A stretch of 64,000 nucleotides of DNA from Melioribacter sp051488685 (GTDB lineage: Bacteria > Bacteroidota > Ignavibacteria > Ignavibacteriales > Melioribacteraceae): contig NZ_JBPSEH010000009.1 of NCBI RefSeq assembly GCF_051488685.1, positions 62,001-126,000 of the forward strand, in the 5' to 3' direction. The notes below the pieces were generated by a model. The model saw only the letters and a program-made list of their open reading frames with translations, was not told the origin of the DNA and ran no database searches. Below are positions 28,351 to 34,565 of this stretch, one piece after another. Position numbers and translations under genes: made by a program. The number at the start of each line of letters is the position of its first letter. Position 1 is the stretch's first letter.

Positions 28351-28806
28351 ATGATACTCGATCAAATTAAGCACGCAGAATACTATTACCCACTGGGAGA
28401 GAATTTTCGAAAAGCATTTGAATTTTTAAAAAACAACGACCTGGAAAATATTGGCGAAGGAAAATATGAAATCGATGGTGAAAATGTTTTTGCGATAGTT
28501 CAAAATTATGACACCAAACCTCGAACAGCAGGTAAATGGGAAGCGCATAAAAAATACGCAGATATACAATTTATAGTATCAGGAAAGGAAAAAATTGGAT
28601 TTTCTTTCCCAACCAAAATGATTGTTACAGAAGAATACAATCCAGATAAAGATATTATGTTTCTTAAAGGAGAGGGTGAGTTTTTGATTCTCGAAAGTGG
28701 TTGCTTTGCTATCTTTTTCCCTACAGACATTCATATGCCGGGTATAGCTGTAAATCTTTCAACTCCGGTTAAAAAAGTTGTGATAAAAGTAAAAGTGAAT
28801 GATTAA
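28351..28806 (+). CDS. YhcH/YjgK/YiaL family protein (DUF386)
   Basis: 151 aa, the full family length. KWEAHKKYADIQFIVSGKEKIGF and FFPTDIHMPGIA carry the metal-binding His/Glu/Asp residues of the cupin fold shared with EbgC and TabA. Family members act in biofilm control, N-glycolylneuraminate metabolism or as beta-galactosidase subunits, so a sugar-related role is likely but not specified. It may be the last gene of the run starting at metH; a large hairpin follows. Confidence 0.84.
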   Translation: MILDQIKHAEYYYPLGENFRKAFEFLKNNDLENIGEGKYEIDGENVFAIVQNYDTKPRTAGKWEAHKKYADIQFIVSGKEKIGFSFPTKMIVTEEYNPDKDIMFLKGEGEFLILESGCFAIFFPTDIHMPGIAVNLSTPVKKVVIKVKVND

Positions 28807-28813
28807 AAAAAAC

Positions 28814-28903
28814 GGGCTATCTAAAAGTTATCTCTTTAAAGAGAACACTAATTTTACCAATTTTCATGAGTAATTATTCGAGCTCTTTGCTTTTAGATAG
28901 CCC
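28814..28903. terminator. Long inverted repeat between convergent genes, likely bidirectional terminator
   Basis: GGGCTATCTAAAAG at 28814-28827 pairs over 14 bp with 28890-28903. The 62-base interior contains its own palindrome (TCTCTTTAAAGAGA near 28831-28844). A-tracts precede and a TTTT run follows, so it could stop transcription both ways between the YhcH and deoxyhypusine-synthase-like genes. The loop is much longer than in an ordinary terminator. Confidence 0.6.
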
Positions 28904-28918
28904 CTTTTGCAATCTTAT

Positions 28919-29965
28919 TTATTTGACCGATACATTGTCTTTGAGGAATAACTTCTGCAATTCTTTTTTTTCTCTGTTTTTCCAGATGCCTTTGTGGTAA
29001 GCGTAACCAGCAATCAGCGGCATGGCAAGAGTAGCTTCCGAATAAACCATTTGTTCGTAGGTAGTTTCAACTTTGCCCCACGAGCTTGCCTCTTTGAGAG
29101 TCGAACTCGAAAGAGCTCCGTCGCGTACATCGGCAACTGTAATTTGGATTGCATATTTATGCATCGGAGCATTTTCCGTAAGAATATCTGCAGCGACAAC
29201 GATATCCTGCGTAAAGTTTTTTGGTACTCCACCGCCGACCATAAAAATTCCAGTTTCTTTGCTATTTAATTTAATCTGGGTCAATTCATAAAAATCTTTT
29301 CCCGAATCGAAGGAAACATGTCTTTCTGGGTTATTATGTTGATGCATTACTATTCCAAAACCAGCAGAACAATCCGAAAATGCAGGTACGAAAATTGGCA
29401 CGTTGTTTTTGTAAGCCGCATAGACTACACTGTCGTCTACTTTGGGTCCACCAATCTCATCTAAATATTTTCCGAAATGCCACAGTAATTCCCTCGACGA
29501 ATAAGGACGTGGTTCAAGACTATCGAAAATTTTGGCCGTTGTATCGTCGCATATTCTGAGTTCGTCTTCGTCGATGAATGTATCGTAGATTCTGTCGATA
29601 TGGAGTTCTCGTAATTCGTTGTCGTCGACGTAAGGTGAACCGATATAATGCTTGAAGCCAAGCGCCTCGAAAAAGTCCTGGTCTACCATTATTGCTCCAG
29701 TCGAAACGATTACATCCACCATGTTGTTTGTGACCAGGTCGTAAACCACTTTCTTTAGACCAGCGCTGAATAAACTACCTGCAAGCGTCAAGATTACAGT
29801 GCACTCCTTATCAGAAAGCATCTTTTCGTAAATTTTCGCTGCACGATTTAAGTCGCGGGCGCTGAATGCCATCGATGACATTGCATCTACTAATGGTACT
29901 ACATTATGTTGTTTGATATCAATGTGTTTGATTATTTCCTTTAAATAATCTTTTTTCTGTCTCAT
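28919..29965 (-). CDS. Deoxyhypusine synthase-like protein (probable homospermidine-type synthase)
   Basis: 348 aa, full-length deoxyhypusine synthase fold. LTLAGSLFSAGLKKVVYDLV and DVIVSTGA form the NAD-binding region, and FSDCSAGFG and GGGVPKNF follow. The catalytic lysine is K298 in SSWGKVETT, aligning with the lysine in SWGKI of the eukaryotic enzyme that holds the aminobutyl group. Bacteria lack eIF5A, and bacterial homologues are linked to polyamine chemistry, transferring aminobutyl from spermidine to putrescine to give homospermidine, although not all have been tested. The spermidine synthase fusion at 12243-13310 could supply its substrate. The gene stands alone on its strand. Confidence 0.8.
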   Translation of the reverse strand: MRQKKDYLKEIIKHIDIKQHNVVPLVDAMSSMAFSARDLNRAAKIYEKMLSDKECTVILTLAGSLFSAGLKKVVYDLVTNNMVDVIVSTGAIMVDQDFFEALGFKHYIGSPYVDDNELRELHIDRIYDTFIDEDELRICDDTTAKIFDSLEPRPYSSRELLWHFGKYLDEIGGPKVDDSVVYAAYKNNVPIFVPAFSDCSAGFGIVMHQHNNPERHVSFDSGKDFYELTQIKLNSKETGIFMVGGGVPKNFTQDIVVAADILTENAPMHKYAIQITVADVRDGALSSSTLKEASSWGKVETTYEQMVYSEATLAMPLIAGYAYHKGIWKNREKKELQKLFLKDNVSVK

Positions 29966-30153
29966 TATTTCCCTTTCCTTTTTAAATTCGAAGCGGAAAT
30001 ATAATAAATAATTTTCTCGATTAAATATGAAAAATGTACGGAAACAAGGTAAATTCCCTTCCCCCGTTATCCATAAAACAGGTCAAAATCGGATAGAATC
30101 AAGCCAATCATTAAGGAAAGCATGCCAGAACTGAAAATTTCAACTGACCTTTC

Positions 30154-30184
30154 TTGACATTCTTAGAATATAGAAATATATTTG
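30154..30184 (+). promoter_or_regulatory. Promoter of the rplM-rpsI operon
   Basis: TTGACA at 30154-30159 and TATATT at 30177-30182 are separated by 17 bases, a near-perfect sigma70 promoter. The same bases also fit the Bacteroidota pattern TTG...TAnnTTTG (TATATTTG at 30177-30184). Transcription would begin near 30190, leaving about 35 bases before the TTG start of rplM. Confidence 0.7.
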
Positions 30185-30223
30185 AAACCTTTGAAAAATA
30201 GCATTTTATGTTTGGAGGATATT

Positions 30224-30664
30224 TTGAAGCAGGAGAAAATTACAAAATTTATTAAATCCGAGGATGCTGACAAAAAATGGTACTTAATCGATGCCAAAGA
30301 CCAGGTGCTGGGTAGATTGGCAGCCCGAGTTGCAAGTATTATCCGCGGTAAGCACAAGCCAATATTTACACCTAATACTGATACTGGCGATTTTGTGATT
30401 GTTATTAATGCCGATAAGATCAAGGTAACCGGTAAAAGGGAGCAACTCAAAACATATTTCCATCACTCGTTATATCCAGGCGGTGTCAAAATAACAAGCT
30501 TTTCTGATTTACTTGCCAAAAAACCGGAATATGTTATTGAGTTAGCAGTTAAAGGAATGCTTCCGAAAAACCGATTGGGCAGAAAACTATTTAGAAAATT
30601 AAAAGTTTATGCCGGCGAAGAGCATCCTCACAAAGCACAAAAACCAGAAGTAATAAGTTTATAG
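30224..30664 (+). CDS. rplM: 50S ribosomal protein L13
   Basis: 146 aa from TTG at 30224, which follows GGAGG (30214-30218) by 5 bases. The frame is open 14 codons further upstream, but that stretch contains the promoter -10 and the Shine-Dalgarno site, and 146 aa matches L13 proteins. KWYLIDAKDQVLGRLAARVA, TGDFVIVINADKIKVTGK and MLPKNRLGRK are L13 signatures. L13 binds 23S rRNA early in 50S assembly. It is co-transcribed with rpsI, as in nearly all bacteria. Confidence 0.95.
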   Translation: MKQEKITKFIKSEDADKKWYLIDAKDQVLGRLAARVASIIRGKHKPIFTPNTDTGDFVIVINADKIKVTGKREQLKTYFHHSLYPGGVKITSFSDLLAKKPEYVIELAVKGMLPKNRLGRKLFRKLKVYAGEEHPHKAQKPEVISL

Positions 30665-30676
30665 TGGAGAGATTTG

Positions 30677-31063
30677 ATGGCAGATAAAATATTCGTTGGA
30701 CGCAGAAAAAATTCAGTTGCCAGAGTATTTCTGAGAAGCGGCTCCGGTAAAGTAACGGTAAACGACAGGGAATTTGAAAACTATTTCCCACAAAAAGTAC
30801 ACAGAGACAATATCCTCCTGCCGTTTGTTGTAACTGAAACGCTCGGTAGATACGACGTTTTTGTTAATACTAACGGAGGTGGCATTTCGGGACAATCCGA
30901 AGCAATCCGATTAGGAATTGCTCGCGCTCTTGAAGCCATTAATCCCAATTTTAGGTCGTTACTAAAAGCCGAAGGTCTTCTCAAAAGAGACCCCAGAATG
31001 GTCGAGCGCAAGAAATACGGTCAGAAAAAAGCTCGTAAAAGATTTCAATTTTCTAAGAGATAA
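30677..31063 (+). CDS. rpsI: 30S ribosomal protein S9
   Basis: 128 aa. ATG at 30677 is preferred over the adjacent TTG at 30674; GGAGAG lies at 30666-30671. It has VGRRKNSVARVFL, GGGISGQSEAIRLGIARAL, RDPRMVERKKYGQKKARKRFQFSKR in sequence, the last being the conserved basic tail whose C-terminal arginine reaches the P-site tRNA. Here the final residues are KR. Twelve bases after rplM. Confidence 0.96.
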   Translation: MADKIFVGRRKNSVARVFLRSGSGKVTVNDREFENYFPQKVHRDNILLPFVVTETLGRYDVFVNTNGGGISGQSEAIRLGIARALEAINPNFRSLLKAEGLLKRDPRMVERKKYGQKKARKRFQFSKR

Positions 31064-31077
31064 TTTATTAACATTCA

Positions 31078-31157
31078 TACTCTCGTTTTGCTTCCTGTGT
31101 CCCGCACGTATCGGGATGAAGAGCAAACTTTCCACACAAAAAGGAAAGATGAGAGTA
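31078..31157 (+). ncRNA. Candidate structured leader of rpsB (three-way junction)
   Basis: An outer helix P1 pairs 31078-31084 with 31151-31157 (7 bp). Inside it, P2 pairs 31085-31094 with 31118-31128 (interrupted by small bulges) and is topped by TCCCG/CGGGA (31100-31104 with 31112-31116) around a 7-base loop. P3 pairs 31129-31133 with 31143-31147 around a 9-base loop. The structure ends 10 bases before the AGGAG site of rpsB. S2 is known to repress its own rpsB-tsf mRNA in E. coli through the leader, so an autoregulatory element is the natural guess. The fold was drawn by eye and needs comparative support. Confidence 0.5.
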
Positions 31158-31179
31158 GAAGAAAAACAGGAGAATCATT

Positions 31180-32091
31180 ATGTCTAAGATAGGTCTTAAC
31201 GAATTAATTGAAGCTGGTGCCCATTTCGGACACTTAACCCGCCGCTGGAATCCCAAAATGAAACCCTACATCTTCATGGAGAAGAACGGGATTCATATTA
31301 TCGACTTGAAAAAAACTCAGGAAGCAATTGAACAAGCCAAACAGGCCATGCTTGAGCTTGTATCGCAAGGTAAAAAGGTTCTTTTTGTAGGTACGAAAAA
31401 ACAAGCAAAAGGAATAATTGCAGAAGAAGCTAAAAGATGCGATTCAAACTGGGTCAGCGAGAGATGGTTGGGCGGTATGCTCACAAACTTTTCTACAATT
31501 CGCAAGAGTGTTAAACGCCTTCAAAATATCGATAAAATGGAAAGCGATGGCACATTTGACAAAATTACCAAGAAAGAGCGTCTGAAATTAACACGCGAGC
31601 GTGACAAGCTCCGTAAAGTTCTTGACGGCGTTGAAATGATGACACGACTGCCCGGTGCTCTCTTTATTGTTGATATTAAAAAAGAAGAGATAGCAGTAAA
31701 AGAAGCAAACAGACTCAATATCCCGGTTTTTGCAATTGTCGATACAAATTGTGATCCTGACCCGATCGATTATGTAATTCCTGCAAACGACGACGCTTCT
31801 CGGGCTATCGAGATTATAACCAGGGCAATTGCAGATGCAGTTATTGAAGGCAATGCAAAAGCAAAAGAACTAAAAGCTCACGAAGTCGCCGAAAAAGAAA
31901 GAGAAAAGAAAGTAACCGAAACAGAGGAAGAAAAAGAAGAGAAGCCGAAAAAACCACGCATCAGGAAAGTAAAATTCGATAATAAAAGCGAGAAGAAATC
32001 CGATACAAGAAAAACTTCTGATACTCAGAATGAGGATAACTCCAAAGAAGAGAAAGCAGAAGAACCACCAAGCGAAGGAACCCAAAATTAA
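31180..32091 (+). CDS. rpsB: 30S ribosomal protein S2 with a charged C-terminal extension
   Basis: 303 aa. The first 230 or so residues are standard S2: IEAGAHFGHLTRRWNPKM at the N-terminus, LFVGTKKQAKGII, ERWLGGMLTNF, and PVFAIVDTNCDP. The last 70 are almost entirely Lys, Glu, Asp, Ser and Pro and look disordered; most S2 proteins end at 230-260 aa. Similar tails occur sporadically and vary between species. An AGGAG site precedes the ATG. It is first in the rpsB-tsf-pyrH-frr order common to many bacteria. Confidence 0.95.
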   Translation: MSKIGLNELIEAGAHFGHLTRRWNPKMKPYIFMEKNGIHIIDLKKTQEAIEQAKQAMLELVSQGKKVLFVGTKKQAKGIIAEEAKRCDSNWVSERWLGGMLTNFSTIRKSVKRLQNIDKMESDGTFDKITKKERLKLTRERDKLRKVLDGVEMMTRLPGALFIVDIKKEEIAVKEANRLNIPVFAIVDTNCDPDPIDYVIPANDDASRAIEIITRAIADAVIEGNAKAKELKAHEVAEKEREKKVTETEEEKEEKPKKPRIRKVKFDNKSEKKSDTRKTSDTQNEDNSKEEKAEEPPSEGTQN

Positions 32092-32094
32092 TAC

Positions 32095-32113
32095 TCGACC
32101 TTTTTCAGGTCGA
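32095..32113 (+). terminator. Hairpin between rpsB and tsf (possible attenuator)
   Basis: TCGACCT (32095-32101) pairs with AGGTCGA (32107-32113) around a 5-base loop, followed by TCTTTTGTG. It is a weak terminator at the position where E. coli also has partial termination between rpsB and tsf, which lowers EF-Ts relative to S2 mRNA. The extent of read-through is unknown. Confidence 0.5.
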
Positions 32114-32151
32114 TCTTTTGTGTTAAATGTAAATATGGAGGAATGTTTATA

Positions 32152-33021
32152 ATGGCTATAAGTGCTGCACAAGTTAAAGAGTTAAGAGAAAAGACAGGCG
32201 CCGGTATGCTCGATTGCAAAAAGGCTCTTGAAGAATCCAACGGCGATTTTGAAAAAGCAATCGAAATATTGCGTAAAAAAGGAGCCGCTGTTGCCGCTAA
32301 ACGAGCAGAAAGAACCGCAAGCGAAGGTTTGATTCTTACAAAAGTATTTGATAACGGTAAATCGGCTGCAATTCTTGAAGTTAATTGCGAAACAGATTTT
32401 GTTGCCAAAAGTGATGACTTTGTTAAATTCGCAGAAACTGCTCTTGAACTATTGCTCAAACACAAACCGGAAAATGTAGAAATGCTTTTGAATCTGTCGA
32501 TTAACGGTAACACTCTCAAGGATGCTCTAAATGAGATTACCGGTAAAATCGGCGAAAAAATCGAAATTTCTAGGTTTGATATTGTCAATGTTGAAAATGG
32601 CTTGATTGTTGATTATGTACATCATGGCTCTAAATTGGGTGTATTGCTTGCTGCCGAATATGCACCACATGACAAGAAAGACGAACTTGCAGTAATTCTG
32701 AAAGATATTGCAATGCAGATTGCTGCTATGAAACCGCTGACTATCTATCGTGAAGAAGTAGACAAAGGACTGATCGAAAAAGAACTCGAAATTTATAAGG
32801 AAGTTGCACGTAAAGAAGGAAAACCTGAACAGGTGCTCGAAAAAATTGCTACAGGTAAACTGAATAAATTTTTCGAAGAAAATTGCCTTGTTGAACAGGT
32901 CTTTGTTAAAGACAATACGAAAAAAGTAGGTGCTTTAATTGATGAATTCAACAAAGCTAACGGTGCCCAGGTAAAATTAAAAACCTTTAGAAGGTACCAT
33001 ACGAGCGACGAAAAAAAATAA
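32152..33021 (+). CDS. tsf: Translation elongation factor Ts
   Basis: 289 aa. ATG at 32152 is chosen over ATG 32143 because GGAGG (32137-32141) abuts the latter and is correctly spaced for the former; it also gives the usual N-terminus MAISAAQVKELREKTGAGM. The TDFV motif in CETDFVAKSDDF contacts EF-Tu and displaces magnesium to exchange GDP. UBA-like N-domain, two core subdomains and C-terminal module are all present. Followed by a strong terminator. Confidence 0.96.
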   Translation: MAISAAQVKELREKTGAGMLDCKKALEESNGDFEKAIEILRKKGAAVAAKRAERTASEGLILTKVFDNGKSAAILEVNCETDFVAKSDDFVKFAETALELLLKHKPENVEMLLNLSINGNTLKDALNEITGKIGEKIEISRFDIVNVENGLIVDYVHHGSKLGVLLAAEYAPHDKKDELAVILKDIAMQIAAMKPLTIYREEVDKGLIEKELEIYKEVARKEGKPEQVLEKIATGKLNKFFEENCLVEQVFVKDNTKKVGALIDEFNKANGAQVKLKTFRRYHTSDEKK

Positions 33022-33030
33022 TCGTGTAAG

Positions 33031-33060
33031 AAAAGGTCTTATTTCCAAATAAGACCTTTT
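33031..33060 (+). terminator. Rho-independent terminator after tsf
   Basis: A perfect AT-rich stem of up to 14 bp (33031-33044 with 33047-33060) runs into a T-tract continuing to about 33065. Strong by inspection; pyrH downstream therefore needs read-through or its own promoter. Confidence 0.85.
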
Positions 33061-33102
33061 TTTTTATATTGACTTACCCCTTAAAATTAATTCGAGTTTT
33101 TG

Positions 33103-33822
33103 ATGGCGGAATTGAAATACAAAAGAATTCTACTCAAACTCAGCGGCGAATCTCTAATGGGCGATCAGTCATACGGGATCGATCCCCAGGTACTTAATTA
33201 TTTTGCAGACGAAATAATCAAAGTGCACAACCTCGGTGTACAGATCGGACTGGTAATCGGAGGTGGAAATATTTATCGAGGTTTAAATGCCTCGTCGCAG
33301 GGAATTGATCGTGTCACGGGCGACCAGATGGGAATGCTTGCAACTATAATAAACTCCCTGGCTCTTCAGAATACACTCGAAAAAAAGGGTGTCTTTACGC
33401 GTTTGATGAGTGCGATAAAAATGGAAGAAATTGCAGAACCATACATAAGACGACGCGCAATCAGGCATCTCGAAAAAGGGAGAATCGTAATTTTTGGAGC
33501 TGGCACAGGGCATCCTTATTTTAGCACTGATACTGCTGCAACTCTTCGTGCAGTTGAAATTGAAGCCGATGCAATCTTTAAAGGCACACGAGTCGACGGG
33601 GTTTTCGATTCCGATCCAGAAAAGAATCCAAACGCCAGTATGTTCGATAAAATCTCTTACATGGATGTTTTACAGAATAATCTAAGAGTAATGGACCTTA
33701 CTGCAATTAGTTTGTGCAGGGAAAATAATTTACCCATCATTGTCTTTAATATGGACAAGGCTGATAATCTTTATAAGATTATTACAGGTGAGCAAATAGG
33801 CACCTCAGTAGGAAATTATTAA
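33103..33822 (+). CDS. pyrH: UMP kinase
   Basis: 239 aa, bacterial hexameric UMP kinase of the amino-acid-kinase fold. RILLKLSGESLMG is the phosphate loop, IGLVIGGGNIYRG the substrate loop, and GTGHPYFSTDTAATLRA binds UMP. VDGVFDSDPEKNP is the ATP-side loop. It phosphorylates UMP to UDP for all pyrimidine nucleotide synthesis. The start is ATG 33103, one codon after an in-frame TTG. It keeps the conserved neighbourhood tsf-pyrH-frr. Confidence 0.95.
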   Translation: MAELKYKRILLKLSGESLMGDQSYGIDPQVLNYFADEIIKVHNLGVQIGLVIGGGNIYRGLNASSQGIDRVTGDQMGMLATIINSLALQNTLEKKGVFTRLMSAIKMEEIAEPYIRRRAIRHLEKGRIVIFGAGTGHPYFSTDTAATLRAVEIEADAIFKGTRVDGVFDSDPEKNPNASMFDKISYMDVLQNNLRVMDLTAISLCRENNLPIIVFNMDKADNLYKIITGEQIGTSVGNY

Positions 33823-33846
33823 TCGTAAAATAAAAACGGGGCTGTT

Positions 33847-34407
33847 ATGACTACAAATACTGTTATTAAAGATGCCAAAAACAGAATGGATAAAAGCTTA
33901 GAAGCATTTAGAAACGAGATAGCTAAAATTCGAACAGGTAAAGCTACAACTGCACTCCTTGACGGAATTAAAATTGAATATTACGGTTCAATGTCGCCGC
34001 TAAATCAAGTTGCAAACGTTACTGTCTTAGATGCTCATACACTTTCGATTACGCCCTGGGATAAATCCGTCATTGGAGCAATTGAAAAAGCAATAATGAC
34101 TGCGGATCTCGGTTTGAATCCCATAAATGACGGAACGAATATTAAGGTTCCTATTCCACCTCTAACCGAGGAGAGAAGAAAAGAATTGGTCAAACTTGTA
34201 AAAAAATTTGGTGAGGATGCAAAAATTGCCCTCCGCAATATAAGACGCGATGCAAACGACCATCTCAAAAAAATGGAAAAGAATAAAGAAATTACGGAAG
34301 ACCAATTAAAAGATCTCGAAAAAGAGGTACAGAAAGTTACCGACGAACATATAGCCCGAGTCGACGAAATGATTAAGCATAAAGAAGAAGAAATTATGAA
34401 GGTTTAA
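33847..34407 (+). CDS. frr: Ribosome recycling factor
   Basis: 186 aa, the standard RRF length. The three-helix bundle begins with DAKNRMDKSLEAF and RTGKATTALLDGIKIEYYG; domain II holds NDGTNIKVPIPPLTEERRKELVK, and the C-terminal helix IRRDANDHLKKMEK completes the bundle. With EF-G it splits post-termination ribosomes. It is 24 bases after pyrH and ends the cluster at a hairpin. Confidence 0.96.
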   Translation: MTTNTVIKDAKNRMDKSLEAFRNEIAKIRTGKATTALLDGIKIEYYGSMSPLNQVANVTVLDAHTLSITPWDKSVIGAIEKAIMTADLGLNPINDGTNIKVPIPPLTEERRKELVKLVKKFGEDAKIALRNIRRDANDHLKKMEKNKEITEDQLKDLEKEVQKVTDEHIARVDEMIKHKEEEIMKV

Positions 34408-34417
34408 TGAAATTACT

Positions 34418-34447
34418 GGTTGCCTCAAAAATTTTAATGGGGCAACC
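34418..34447 (+). terminator. Hairpin after frr
   Basis: GGTTGCC (34418-34424) pairs with GGCAACC (34441-34447), extended by two inner pairs to 9 bp. The T-tract after it is poor (TTATTCC), so termination may be partial. Confidence 0.5.
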
Positions 34448-34565
34448 TTATTCCTCACTTTAAACATTTCCTCAATTAAAACCGTCAAAACTCCGAGCAG
34501 ATTATAACTATAATCCATATTTTAGTATACAAATAAAAAAATCAAACAAATTTTTTGAGGTATTT

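Noticed and set aside
30182..30223. Extra 14 codons at the front of L13
   Set aside because: They include the promoter -10 and the ribosome-binding site; L13 length fits the TTG at 30224.
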